Origin: Collinsella sp. TF05-9AC
GTDB taxonomy: Bacteria > Actinomycetota > Coriobacteriia > Coriobacteriales > Coriobacteriaceae
Assembly (NCBI RefSeq): GCF_003438495.1
Contig: NZ_QSSH01000004.1
Span: forward strand, 31,640-95,639
Direction: 5' to 3'
DNA: 64,000 nt
Both the position numbers and the translations under genes were made by a program. Numbering within the stretch: the stretch's first letter is position 1; every line of letters starts with the position of its first letter. Shown here in pieces: positions 26,949 to 36,838 of the stretch. The notes under the pieces were generated by a model, which was not told the DNA's origin, did no database searches, and saw nothing but the letters and a program-made list of their open reading frames with translations.

Positions 26949-28135
26949 TGTCATTCCAGACGACGTATGGCTCCGATGGACGTCTCCGTGTTGCCATCCT
27001 GGGCTGTACGGGCTCTATCGGCGCTCAGGCGCTCGATGTGTGCCGTCAGCATGCCGATCGCCTGCAGGTGACGGCGCTATCCGTTAACTCCAGTACCTCC
27101 GAGCTCGTTGCCGCTGCCCGCGAGTTCTCGGTTCCGGCGGTTGCCGTGGCCGATGTCGCTCATGGCGATGACGCCGTGCTGCAGGAGTTGCCCGAGGGAA
27201 CGAAGCTCGGCGTTGGCGCGCAGGCGGTTTGCGAGCTCGCGCGTCGCGACGATGTCGACTGCGTGCTCGTCGCTATTGTGGGTGCCGCCGGTCTCGAGGC
27301 GAGCCATGCGGCCTTGACCTCGAATAAGCGTCTTGCCCTTGCCAACAAGGAGTCCCTCGTCGTCGGTGGCGACTTGCTTATGCCGTTGGCGCAACCGGGC
27401 CAGCTTATTCCAGTCGACTCTGAGCACTCCGCCATCTACCAGTGCTATCTGGGGGAGGACCCGCGCGAGGCTCATTGTATTTGGCTTACCTGCTCGGGCG
27501 GTCCGTTCTTTGGCCGTACGCGCGACGAGCTCAATCGCGTGACGCGTGCCGATGCCCTCGCACATCCCACGTGGGCCATGGGTGCCAAGATCACCATCGA
27601 CTCCGCCACCCTCATGAACAAGGGCCTAGAGCGCATTGAGGCCATGCATCTGTTTAACTGCGACCTCGATTTCATTAACGTGGTCGTGCAGCGTCAGTCC
27701 AAGATTCACTCTATGGTCGAGTTTGCCGACGGCTCCGTGATGGCGCATCTCGGTGCTTCCGACATGCGTATTCCCATCCAGTTCGCGTTCTCGTATCCCG
27801 AGCGTTGGGATACCCCGGCGCCTCGTATCGATTTCCGCGAGCTGGGGCAGCTCACGTTTGATGCTGCCGACATGGATACCTTCCGCTGTCTGGCACTGGC
27901 CGAACGTGCCGGCAAGACGGGTGGCACCATGCCGTGCGTGCTCAATGCCGCCAACGAGGTCGCCGTCGATGCCTTCCTGCACGATGGCTGTAGCTTTACC
28001 GATATCGATTGCATTGTGGAATCCTGCATGGATGCCCACGATATGCAGGCGGTCGATTCGTTTGAGCAGCTTCGCGACATCGATGCGTGGGCGCGTGAAA
28101 AGGCTGCGCAGGTGCTCGCCGCAACCCGTTCCTAA
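26948..28135 (+). CDS. dxr: 1-deoxy-D-xylulose 5-phosphate reductoisomerase
   Basis: NADPH-dependent second step of the MEP isoprenoid pathway. The Rossmann start VAILGCTGSIGAQALD, ALANKESLVVGG, PVDSEHSAIYQC and TIDSATLMNKGLE are all present. The length of 395 residues is normal. It pairs functionally with ispG downstream and uppS upstream. Confidence 0.97.
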   Translation: MSFQTTYGSDGRLRVAILGCTGSIGAQALDVCRQHADRLQVTALSVNSSTSELVAAAREFSVPAVAVADVAHGDDAVLQELPEGTKLGVGAQAVCELARRDDVDCVLVAIVGAAGLEASHAALTSNKRLALANKESLVVGGDLLMPLAQPGQLIPVDSEHSAIYQCYLGEDPREAHCIWLTCSGGPFFGRTRDELNRVTRADALAHPTWAMGAKITIDSATLMNKGLERIEAMHLFNCDLDFINVVVQRQSKIHSMVEFADGSVMAHLGASDMRIPIQFAFSYPERWDTPAPRIDFRELGQLTFDAADMDTFRCLALAERAGKTGGTMPCVLNAANEVAVDAFLHDGCSFTDIDCIVESCMDAHDMQAVDSFEQLRDIDAWAREKAAQVLAATRS

Positions 28136-28160
28136 CCCATAAGGATTGCTTTTTCGTTTT

Positions 28161-29522
28161 ATGGATACTGTTCTGAGCGTTCTCTCATCGGTCTTTTGGG
28201 GCCTGCTGATGCTTTCCGTCCTCGTGTTTTTGCACGAGGGCGGCCACTTTTTGGCGGCGCGTGCCTGCGGCGTCCGTGTGACCGAGTTCTTTTTGGGCCT
28301 GCCGTGCCGCTTTGACATCCATTACACGTCGCGTCGCATTGGAACCAAGTTTGGCGTGACCCCGCTGCTGCTGGGTGGCTACGCTGCCATCTGCGGTATG
28401 GATCCGACCGATGTCTCCTGCGCCGATCGCGTGCTCGCGGCTATCTATCGTCATGGTCGCGTGACCGTGGCCGACCTTGCTGTCGAGCTCGAGCTATCCG
28501 AGGAGGTTGTGCTCGAGGCATGCGCCTTGCTCTTGGGTTGGGGCTCTATCGCGCCTTGGTATGAGGAAGGGGAGAAGCCCTCGCCGAGCTACTATCCCAC
28601 CAAGTATCAGACGCTGCCGCGAGACGCGGCGGGTTACACCACCTTTGACGGCCGTCGTTTCGATCGAGAGCATGCGACTACCGAGGGCGATGTGTGGGAG
28701 CTGCCGTGCGGCGAGGCTGATTTCTTGGCGCAAGAGCGCTCGCACACTTATCTGGGCCAGGGTTTTCTCAAGCGCGCCTTTATGCTGCTCGCGGGCATTC
28801 TCGTCAATATCCTGACGGGCTTTTTGCTGCTTATGAGCATCTACTCTATTGCGGGTGTCACCGTGCCGATGGATACCAACGTGATTGGTCAGGTTGACGA
28901 GGGGTCTATTGCCGCCAAGGCGGGTATCGAGGGCGGCGACGCGATCCTTTCGGTTGACGGAGTATCGTGCTCTACCTGGATGGACGTTTACGATGCCATC
29001 GGCAAGGCCGCCGGTAAGGACGATATCGCCATTGAGTATGAGCGCGACGGCAAGCAGCATTCGACCTCGGTTGCGCTCAAAGAGGACGAGCGCCTAGGTG
29101 TGTATGCCTCTACGCAGGTGGTCCGTTTAGACCCCATCACGTCGGCTCGCCTTTCGTTCTCCTATGTCGTGCAGACAGCGGAGGGCGTGATGCGCCTGCT
29201 CCAGCCGCAGCATACGATGGAGATTCTCGATCAGTCTTCTTCGATTGTGGGCATTAGCGTTATGTCTTCACAGGCTGCTGCTGCCGGCCCTGCCACGTTC
29301 CTTTCGTTTGCCGCCCTCATTTCGTTCTCGCTTGGCTTTATGAACCTGCTGCCCATCCCACCACTCGATGGCGGCAAGCTGGTCATCGAGATCATTCAAA
29401 AGATTGCTGGCCGCGAGCTTCCGCTCAAGGTCCAGACGATTGTGAGCTATGTGGGCATCGCGCTCTTTGCGCTGCTGTTTGTCTATATGCTTCGTTCCGA
29501 CATCCTTCGATTTATTCTGTAG
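28161..29522 (+). CDS. rseP: M50-family site-2 protease (RseP/RasP type) with an inserted segment
   Basis: Intramembrane zinc protease that cleaves membrane-bound anti-sigma factors or signal-peptide remnants. The zinc motif is HEGGH (25-29) in the first membrane helix and the third ligand is in NLLPIPPLDGGKL (about 395-407). A PDZ domain lies at about 238-310. Residues 86-190 are an insertion between the first helix region and the second membrane segment; residues 86-131 read like a winged helix (LAAIYRHGRVTVADLAVEL...). ATG at 28161 is chosen; TTG at 28146 abuts AAGGA. Neither start has ideal spacing. Confidence 0.9.
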   Translation: MDTVLSVLSSVFWGLLMLSVLVFLHEGGHFLAARACGVRVTEFFLGLPCRFDIHYTSRRIGTKFGVTPLLLGGYAAICGMDPTDVSCADRVLAAIYRHGRVTVADLAVELELSEEVVLEACALLLGWGSIAPWYEEGEKPSPSYYPTKYQTLPRDAAGYTTFDGRRFDREHATTEGDVWELPCGEADFLAQERSHTYLGQGFLKRAFMLLAGILVNILTGFLLLMSIYSIAGVTVPMDTNVIGQVDEGSIAAKAGIEGGDAILSVDGVSCSTWMDVYDAIGKAAGKDDIAIEYERDGKQHSTSVALKEDERLGVYASTQVVRLDPITSARLSFSYVVQTAEGVMRLLQPQHTMEILDQSSSIVGISVMSSQAAAAGPATFLSFAALISFSLGFMNLLPIPPLDGGKLVIEIIQKIAGRELPLKVQTIVSYVGIALFALLFVYMLRSDILRFIL

Positions 29523-29535
29523 GGGAGTGTTTGGA

Positions 29536-30618
29536 TTGTCTTTATCCCATCCTTTGCCGCGCGAGCTGACGCGCCCCGTGCATGTGGGCGGTGTGCAGAT
29601 CGGTGGCGGTGCGCCGGTGGTGGTCCAATCCATGACCTGCACCGATACCGCTGATGCCCAGGCAACACTTGCGCAAGTGTGCGCGTTGGCGCAGGCTGGC
29701 TGCGATATCGTGCGTGTGAGCGTGCCCACTGAGGCCGCGCTTGAGGGTTTCCGCACCATCTGTGCCGAGTCTCCGGTGCCAATCGTTGCCGATATCCACT
29801 TTAACCACAAGCTGGCCATTGGCGCTGTGGAGGCCGGTGCCGCCAAGCTCCGCATCAATCCCGGCAACATTGGCGATTGGGCCAAGGTCGATGCCGTGAT
29901 CGATGCCGCGGGCGCCGCTGGGTGCGCGATTCGCATTGGCGTGAACGCGGGCTCGCTTGAGCAGGATATCGCCGAGCGCGAAGACCTCACGCAGCCCGAA
30001 AAGCTCGTGATGTCGAGCGAGCGCTTCGTCAAGCACTTTGAGGACCGCGGCTTTACGAACATTGTGCTTTCGGCCAAGGCCCATAGCGTGCAAACGACGC
30101 TCGATACCTATCGAGCCCTGTCGCGTGAGATTCCCCACGTTCCGCTTCACCTGGGCGTGACGGAGGCGGGGACCAAGCTCCAGGGCACCATCAAGAGCTC
30201 TGTAGGCTTGGGTATTTTGCTTTCCGAGGGCATTGGCGACACCATGCGTGTGTCGCTCACGGCCGATCCGGTCGAGGAGCCGCCGGTCGCCTGGGGAATT
30301 TTGCAGTCGCTGGGCCTGCGTCGTCGTGGTCCCGAGATTGTCTCGTGCCCCACGTGCGCCCGCTGCCAGGTTAACCTCATTCCCATCGCCGAGGAGGTCA
30401 CCGAGCGGCTTAAGAACTACTCCGCGCCGCTTTCGATCGCCGTTATGGGATGCGCGGTCAATGGCCCCGGCGAGGCTTCTGATGCCGACCTGGGCGTTGC
30501 TTGCGGACGTGGTCAGGCCTTGCTCTTTTCGCATGGCCAGATCATTGGTAAAGTAGCTGAGGACCAAATTGTCGACGCGCTTATGGCAGAGGTCGACAAG
30601 CTTATTGAGGAGAAATAA
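29536..30618 (+). CDS. ispG: 4-hydroxy-3-methylbut-2-en-1-yl diphosphate synthase
   Basis: Iron-sulfur enzyme of the MEP pathway. The barrel part shows VQSMTCTDTADA and VADIHFNHKLA. The [4Fe-4S] part shows SCPTCARC and VMGCAVNGPGEASDAD. The start is TTG at 29536, 8 nt after AGGGGAG; an upstream ATG frame overlapping rseP is not needed. The length of 360 residues is typical. Confidence 0.96.
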   Translation: MSLSHPLPRELTRPVHVGGVQIGGGAPVVVQSMTCTDTADAQATLAQVCALAQAGCDIVRVSVPTEAALEGFRTICAESPVPIVADIHFNHKLAIGAVEAGAAKLRINPGNIGDWAKVDAVIDAAGAAGCAIRIGVNAGSLEQDIAEREDLTQPEKLVMSSERFVKHFEDRGFTNIVLSAKAHSVQTTLDTYRALSREIPHVPLHLGVTEAGTKLQGTIKSSVGLGILLSEGIGDTMRVSLTADPVEEPPVAWGILQSLGLRRRGPEIVSCPTCARCQVNLIPIAEEVTERLKNYSAPLSIAVMGCAVNGPGEASDADLGVACGRGQALLFSHGQIIGKVAEDQIVDALMAEVDKLIEEK

Positions 30619-32340
<1,722 letters not shown>

Positions 32341-32370
32341 TCGACGATTTCGCTTGTAGTTCGATATGTG

Positions 32371-32414
32371 GGACGGCCCCGCATTTCTCCAATCGGGGAG
32401 ATGCGGGGCCGTCC
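32371..32414 (+). terminator. Terminator of the pyrH-proS operon
   Basis: A long 20-bp stem (GGACGGCCCCGC...GCGGGGCCGTCC) with an AATC loop is followed by TATTATCTT. Confidence 0.92.
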
Positions 32415-32445
32415 TATTATCTTGTAGCATCCTCGATATCTAAAA

Positions 32446-32483
32446 GGAAAACCCCACAGCCCATGCGAGCTGCGGGGTTTTCC
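32446..32483 (-). terminator. Terminator for the minus-strand gene at 32519, probably bidirectional
   Basis: A 15-bp stem GGAAAACCCC...GGGGTTTTCC with an 8-nt loop. On the minus strand it is followed by TTTTAG. It separates the convergent proS and kinase-like genes. Confidence 0.85.
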
Positions 32484-32518
32484 ATTATGCCTCCGATGCG
32501 AAATAAATCGCTCAGATA

Positions 32519-33283
32519 TTACTGATAATCGACGACGTCGATCCAGTTCTTCAGGAACTCATCGTTCACGTTGCGCTTACGAGCGAGCTCGGAAGCGGCG
32601 ACGATGCTCGTCCACTGACGCACGACCTGCATGGGCATGTCGGCACGGTCGCAGTAGAGCTCCAGGTAGGCCTCGGCCTGGTCCTTGCTGTTGAGGGCAA
32701 AGAGCAGGTAGGTGGTGGCAACGTCGGCAGCTGGGGAGCCCTGGGTGGCGTGTGCCCAGTCGCACACATAGAGCTGGCCGTCGTCGCCGACGATGACGTT
32801 GGAGGGGTTGAAGTCGCCGTGGCAGACCTTGAACTCCTTGGTCATGCCGTCCAGACGCTCCTGAAGGTTGTAGCGCGTGGTGGCATTGAGCTGATCAAGG
32901 CTGTCGATCATGCGGGCGAACTTGTCGCGCTGACGGTTGAGCAGCGGGGAGGTGTAGCCGTGGATCTCGATCTGGAGGTCGACGAACATCTCGAGGTACT
33001 CACCAAAGCGCTGGGGCTCGGCAGTCATCTTCTCGGCAAGGGTGGTGCCCGGAACCTTCTCGGTCACGAGCGCCCAGCCGTTGGCGTTCTCGAGCTGGGA
33101 AACCTCGAGAGCCTTGGGGCTGCGGATGCCGCACTCATTGATGCGGGCAAGATTCAAAGCCTCGTTGAACACGTCGGAGACAGGCTTGGTCTCGTTAAAG
33201 ACCTTGACGATCTTGTCGCCCAGGTCGTAAACGACCTTGTTGCCACGGCGGACGAGCTCGGTCTTGGAATCGGGTAGCAGCAT
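32519..33283 (-). CDS. Aminoglycoside phosphotransferase-like kinase, substrate unknown
   Basis: A 254-residue protein of the APH/choline-kinase fold. The catalytic loop is HGDFNPSN (His155, Asp157, Asn162), and the metal-binding aspartate is in VCDWAH (Asp175). The N-lobe has VVYDLGDKIVKVF with the likely ATP lysine. The family includes antibiotic kinases but also many metabolic small-molecule kinases, and the sequence does not show which substrate is used. It lies downstream of adhE on the same strand with its own AAAGGA site. The gap holds a hairpin, so it may be partly cotranscribed. Confidence 0.8.
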   Translation of the reverse strand: MLLPDSKTELVRRGNKVVYDLGDKIVKVFNETKPVSDVFNEALNLARINECGIRSPKALEVSQLENANGWALVTEKVPGTTLAEKMTAEPQRFGEYLEMFVDLQIEIHGYTSPLLNRQRDKFARMIDSLDQLNATTRYNLQERLDGMTKEFKVCHGDFNPSNVIVGDDGQLYVCDWAHATQGSPAADVATTYLLFALNSKDQAEAYLELYCDRADMPMQVVRQWTSIVAASELARKRNVNDEFLKNWIDVVDYQ

Positions 33284-33316
33284 GGTTGCATCCTTTCAAC
33301 GATGCGATAGAAGCGA

Positions 33317-33353
33317 CGGCGGGGGTGTGTGAAACACCCGTGCACCCCCGCCG
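33317..33353 (-). terminator. GC-rich hairpin between adhE and the kinase-like gene
   Basis: A perfect 11-bp stem CGGCGGGGGTG / CACCCCCGCCG with a 15-nt loop lies 20 bp after the adhE stop. On the transcribed strand the T-run lies before the stem rather than after it. It may therefore be a weak terminator or an mRNA-stabilising end rather than a standard intrinsic terminator. Confidence 0.5.
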
Positions 33354-33372
33354 CAAAAAACCGTGCTAAAAA

Positions 33373-36021
33373 CTAGCAGACGGCGTAGTCCTGGGGCTCG
33401 CGGCCGTAGTAGGCGTCCAGGTAGAGCTCCTTGATCTCGCTCATGAGCGGGTAGCGCGGGTTAGCGCCGGTGCACTGGTCGTTGAATGCCTGCTCGGTCA
33501 TCTCGTCGAGGGTGTCGAGGAAGTACTGCTCGTCAACACCGTAGTCGGCGATGGTCTTCTTGACACCGATGAAGTCCTTGAGCTCCTCGAGCTTCGTGAT
33601 GAAGTTCTCGAAGACCTCCTTGTCGTCCTTGCCCTCGATGCCGCAGTACTTGGCCATCTCGGCGTAGTTGTGCAGCGCGTTGGGGTAAGGATACTGGGAG
33701 AAGGTACCCATCTTGACGGGAGCCTCGGCGGCGTTGTAGCGCATGACGCGGGTCAGGATGACGGCGTTAGCGATGCCGTGGGGCAGGTGATGGAAAGCGC
33801 CGAGCTTGTGAGCCATGGAGTGGTTGAGGCCCAGGAAGGCGTTGGCGAAGGCCATACCGGCCATGCAGGAGGCGTTGTGCATCTCCTCGCGGGCGTGCGG
33901 GTCCTTGGCGCCGTTCGTGAAGCTGGAGGGCAGGTTCTCAAAGACGAGCTTGGCAGCGCGCTCGGAGAGGCCCTTGGTGTAGTCGGAAGCCATGATGGAG
34001 ACGTAGGACTCGATGGCGTGGGTCATGACGTCGATGCCGGAGGCAGCGGTCAGGCCGCGCGGGGCGGTCATGCAGTTGTCGGCGTCGACGATAGCCATGT
34101 TGGGGAGCAGCGCGTAGTCGGCGAGCGGCCACTTGATGCCGGTCTCCTTGTCGGTGATGATGGCGAACGGCGTGCACTCGGAGCCGGTACCCGAGGAGGT
34201 CGGGACGGCGACGAAGTAGGCCTTCTTGCCCATCTCGGGGAAGGTGAAGATACGCTTGCGGATGTCCATGAAGTCCATGGCCATGTCCTCAAACTTGCAC
34301 TCGGGGTGCTCGTACATCATCCACATGATCTTGCCGGCGTCCATAGCGGAGCCACCGCCGACGGCGATGATGACGTCCGGCTCAAAGAGAGCCATCTGCT
34401 TGGCACCGCGACGTGCGCACTGCAGCGACGGATCGGGCTCGACGTCATAGAAGCAGTCGTGGGCGATGCCCATCTCGTCGAGCTTGGCCTCGATGGCGCG
34501 GGTGTTGCCATTCTTGAAGAGGAACTGGTCGGTGACGATGAAGGCGCGCTTCTTGCCCATGACGTTGCCCAGCTCGTCGAGGGCGACGGGCGTGGAACCC
34601 TTCTTGAAGTAGACCTTCTCGGGAGCGCGGAACCACAGCATGTTCTCACGGCGCTCGGCCACAGTCTTAACGTTGATCAAGTGCTTCACCCCAACGTTCT
34701 CGGAGACGGAGTTGCCGCCCCAGGAGCCGCAGCCCAGGGTCAGAGACGGCTTCATGCCAAAGTTGTACAGGTCACCGATGCCGCCGTGCGAGGACGGGGT
34801 GTTGATGACGATACGGCAGGCCTTCATGACGTGCTCGAACAGGCTGATCTTCTCGGCCTGAGCGGGGTGCACATACAGAGAGGCGGTGTGGCCCGGGCCA
34901 CCGGCGAGCACCAGGTGCTCGGCCTTGTCGACGGCCTCCTGGAAGTCCTTGGCGTGGTACATGGCCAGGACCGGGGAGAGCTTCTCGTGGGAGAACTCCT
35001 CCTTGGCGGGGTCGGTGGAGGTGACCTCGGCGATCAGGATCTTGGTCTTGGCGGGAACCTCGATGCCGGCGAGCTCGGCGATCTTGGCGGCAGCCATGCC
35101 GGGGATGCGGTGATCGAGGGAGCCGTTCTTGAACATGGCGGCACGCAGGGCCTCCATCTCGGCACCCTGCTTGACGAAGTAGCAGCCGCGCTTCTGGAAC
35201 TCGGCCTTAACCTGGTCATAGATGGTGTCGATGACGGTCACGGACTGCTCGGAAGCGCAGATCATGCCGTTGTCGAAGGTCTTGGAGTGGATGATGGAGT
35301 TGACGGCGAGCAGCACATCGGCGGTGTCGTCGATGATGACCGGGGTGTTACCGGCGCCAACGCCCAGGGCGGGCTTGCCCGAGGAGTAAGCGGCCTTGAC
35401 CATGCCCGGGCCACCGGTGGCGAGGATGATGTCGACGTCGCGCATGACCATGTTGGTCAGCTCGATGGAGGGGACATCGACCCAGCCGATGATGCCCTCG
35501 GGGGCGCCGGCCTTGACGGCGGCGTCAAGCACGAGCTTGGCGGCGGCGATGGTGCACTTGGCGGCTGCCGGGTGCGGGGAGATGATGATGCCGTTGCGGG
35601 TCTTCAGGCTGATCAGCGTCTTGAAGATCGCGGTGGAGGTGGGGTTGGTCGTCGGGATGACGGCGCCCACGATGCCGATGGGCTCGGCGATCTTGGTGAT
35701 GCCGTAAGCCTCGTCGCGCTCCAGGACACCACAGGTCTTGGTGTTCTTGTAAGCGTTGTAGATGTACTCTGCGGCGTAGTGGTTCTTGATGACCTTATCC
35801 TCAAGAACGCCGCGGCCGGTCTCCTCGATGGCCATCTTCGCCAACGGGATACGAGCCTTGTTGGCGGCCATGGCGGCCTCATAGAAGATCTTGTCGACCT
35901 GCTCCTGCGTGTACGTAGCAAAAAGCGCCTGGGCCTCTCGCATCTGAGCGAGCTTAGCCTCAAGCGCCTCTACGTTGTCCACAATTGCGGGAGTAGTGTT
36001 TTCCGGTGACTTTTTCACCAT
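33373..36021 (-). CDS. adhE: Bifunctional aldehyde-alcohol dehydrogenase
   Basis: Reduces acetyl-CoA to acetaldehyde and then ethanol, regenerating NAD during fermentation. The N-terminal aldehyde dehydrogenase half (about 1-440) has the catalytic cysteine in NGMICASEQ. The C-terminal iron alcohol dehydrogenase half has VIIAVGGGSAMDAGK and the metal-binding histidines in GLNHSMAHKLGAFHHLPHG. The length of 882 residues is normal; such proteins form filaments (spirosomes). AAGGAG precedes the ATG. An extended -10 promoter and an inverted repeat lie upstream. Confidence 0.97.
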   Translation of the reverse strand: MVKKSPENTTPAIVDNVEALEAKLAQMREAQALFATYTQEQVDKIFYEAAMAANKARIPLAKMAIEETGRGVLEDKVIKNHYAAEYIYNAYKNTKTCGVLERDEAYGITKIAEPIGIVGAVIPTTNPTSTAIFKTLISLKTRNGIIISPHPAAAKCTIAAAKLVLDAAVKAGAPEGIIGWVDVPSIELTNMVMRDVDIILATGGPGMVKAAYSSGKPALGVGAGNTPVIIDDTADVLLAVNSIIHSKTFDNGMICASEQSVTVIDTIYDQVKAEFQKRGCYFVKQGAEMEALRAAMFKNGSLDHRIPGMAAAKIAELAGIEVPAKTKILIAEVTSTDPAKEEFSHEKLSPVLAMYHAKDFQEAVDKAEHLVLAGGPGHTASLYVHPAQAEKISLFEHVMKACRIVINTPSSHGGIGDLYNFGMKPSLTLGCGSWGGNSVSENVGVKHLINVKTVAERRENMLWFRAPEKVYFKKGSTPVALDELGNVMGKKRAFIVTDQFLFKNGNTRAIEAKLDEMGIAHDCFYDVEPDPSLQCARRGAKQMALFEPDVIIAVGGGSAMDAGKIMWMMYEHPECKFEDMAMDFMDIRKRIFTFPEMGKKAYFVAVPTSSGTGSECTPFAIITDKETGIKWPLADYALLPNMAIVDADNCMTAPRGLTAASGIDVMTHAIESYVSIMASDYTKGLSERAAKLVFENLPSSFTNGAKDPHAREEMHNASCMAGMAFANAFLGLNHSMAHKLGAFHHLPHGIANAVILTRVMRYNAAEAPVKMGTFSQYPYPNALHNYAEMAKYCGIEGKDDKEVFENFITKLEELKDFIGVKKTIADYGVDEQYFLDTLDEMTEQAFNDQCTGANPRYPLMSEIKELYLDAYYGREPQDYAVC

Positions 36022-36061
36022 TTGTGTCTCCTTGCGATCGGAGATTTACCCTACGCCTTGC

Positions 36062-36070
36062 ATGATAGCA
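36062..36070 (-). promoter_or_regulatory. Extended -10 promoter of adhE
   Basis: Read on the minus strand, TGCTATCAT is an extended -10 element 41 nt upstream of the adhE start. No good -35 is seen, consistent with an extended -10 or activator-dependent promoter. Confidence 0.55.
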
Positions 36071-36114
36071 AGAAATTATTCGGCGAACGGTCAGATTCCT
36101 CTAAAAGGCACACT

Positions 36115-36142
36115 AAAACGCTTCAATAAAATGAAACGTTTT
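36115..36142 (-). promoter_or_regulatory. Inverted repeat upstream of adhE, candidate operator
   Basis: AAAACGCTTCA / TGAAACGTTTT is an 11-bp inverted repeat with one mismatch and a 6-bp AT-rich centre. It lies 45-80 bp upstream of the adhE -10. It does not match the Rex consensus (TTGTGAA...TTCACAA), so the regulator is unknown. Confidence 0.45.
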
Positions 36143-36174
36143 AAGCAAACTAATTACCAGTGCATCGCCTCGTT

Positions 36175-36228
36175 CATTGGGGATCGACTTATATGAGCGC
36201 TTTCACTCATGTAAGTCTGTCCCAAATG
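36175..36228. repeat. 54-bp imperfect palindrome between adhE and rpmB
   Basis: The 23-bp arms (36175-36197 and 36206-36228) match at 19 of 23 positions around an 8-nt loop. The inner 12 bp (GACTTATATGAG / CTCATGTAAGTC) pair with one wobble. No T-run follows, and it lies beyond the rpmB terminator, so it is not needed as a terminator. It resembles a REP or MITE-like element. The rest of the 312-bp gap 36022-36334 holds the adhE promoter, the candidate operator, the rpmB terminator and about 70 bp in which I see only a short GGTCTT/AAGACC pairing. Confidence 0.55.
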
Positions 36229-36233
36229 AGTGC

Positions 36234-36266
36234 AAAAAGGCGCCCTCCGTTGGGGAGGACGCCTTT
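36234..36266 (-). terminator. Terminator of rpmB
   Basis: On the minus strand a 7-bp plus 5-bp stem (AAAGGCG...CGCCTTT with inner GGAGG/CCTCC) ends in TTTTT. It lies 70 bp beyond the rpmB stop. Confidence 0.85.
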
Positions 36267-36334
36267 GGTAAGTTCTATGTGAACGCGAGGTCTTTGACCC
36301 GGAGAGTCCGAGGTACTTGTTGGTAAGACCTTAT

Positions 36335-36523
36335 TTAGGAGCGCGCAACCTTGCCGGACTTGAGGCAGGTGGAGCAAACGTTCATCTTGCGACGGTGACC
36401 ATCGACGACCACGTAGACGCGCTGGATGTTGGGGCGGAACTTACGGTTGGTGACGCGGTGAGAGTGGCTGATGGAGCGACCGGCAACGGGGTGCTTACCG
36501 CAAACTTCGCAAACTTTGGACAT
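36335..36523 (-). CDS. rpmB: 50S ribosomal protein L28
   Basis: Small basic large-subunit protein. It begins SKVCEVCGKHPVAGRSISHSH and ends CSTCLKSGKVARS. The two CxxC pairs make this the zinc-binding (C+) form, which many bacteria use when zinc is plentiful. ATG at 36523 has AAGGAGG 7 nt upstream; the longer frame to 36571 is not needed. The length of 62 residues is normal. It is monocistronic, divergent from the pyr operon. Confidence 0.97.
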   Translation of the reverse strand: MSKVCEVCGKHPVAGRSISHSHRVTNRKFRPNIQRVYVVVDGHRRKMNVCSTCLKSGKVARS

Positions 36524-36577
36524 AACTGACCCTCCTTGGGCGACAAACGAACATGTCGCGTTAACAAACAAGCCTGA

Positions 36578-36586
36578 ACTATAGCA
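36578..36586 (-). promoter_or_regulatory. Extended -10 promoter of rpmB
   Basis: TGCTATAGT on the minus strand, 55 nt before rpmB. The same 9-mer is the probable promoter element of rpsT (49265-49273). Between here and the pyr promoter (36587-36814) I see only a GGGCTCCG/CGGATTGCCC hairpin at 36759-36780 and no gene. Confidence 0.55.
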
Positions 36587-36814
36587 CAGAAGCAGTTCCC
36601 TGTGCGTAATCTACACAGAGATATTTCTCTTTTGGCGATAGTGCTCACGCCACGGCCCTGGACGTAGATCCGATTTGCGTGCAGCAGAGGGGATTATGCC
36701 AGCTCGTGCGTACGTTTTCAAGCTCGTCCCACAAATATATATAGGTTTATTGAGCATTGGGCTCCGTTTACGGATTGCCCTGTATTTATGCTCGCAATTA
36801 AGCTCGAGGTTGGC

Positions 36815-36820
36815 TACACT
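36815..36820 (+). promoter_or_regulatory. Probable -10 box of the pyr operon
   Basis: TACACT, preceded by GGC, lies so that transcription would begin near 36827 and give a leader of about 148 nt. The -35 is weak. Confidence 0.4.
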
Positions 36821-36838
36821 ATCCCTTGACCATTAAAG

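Noticed and set aside
33670..36009. 779-codon open frame on the plus strand
   Set aside because: Antisense shadow of adhE with low-complexity G/V/L/D-rich translation and no family motif.
36283..36325. tRNA-like or small structured RNA near the end of rpmB
   Set aside because: A GGTCTT/AAGACC closing pair exists, but the segment is only about 43 nt with no cloverleaf, anticodon arm or T-loop.
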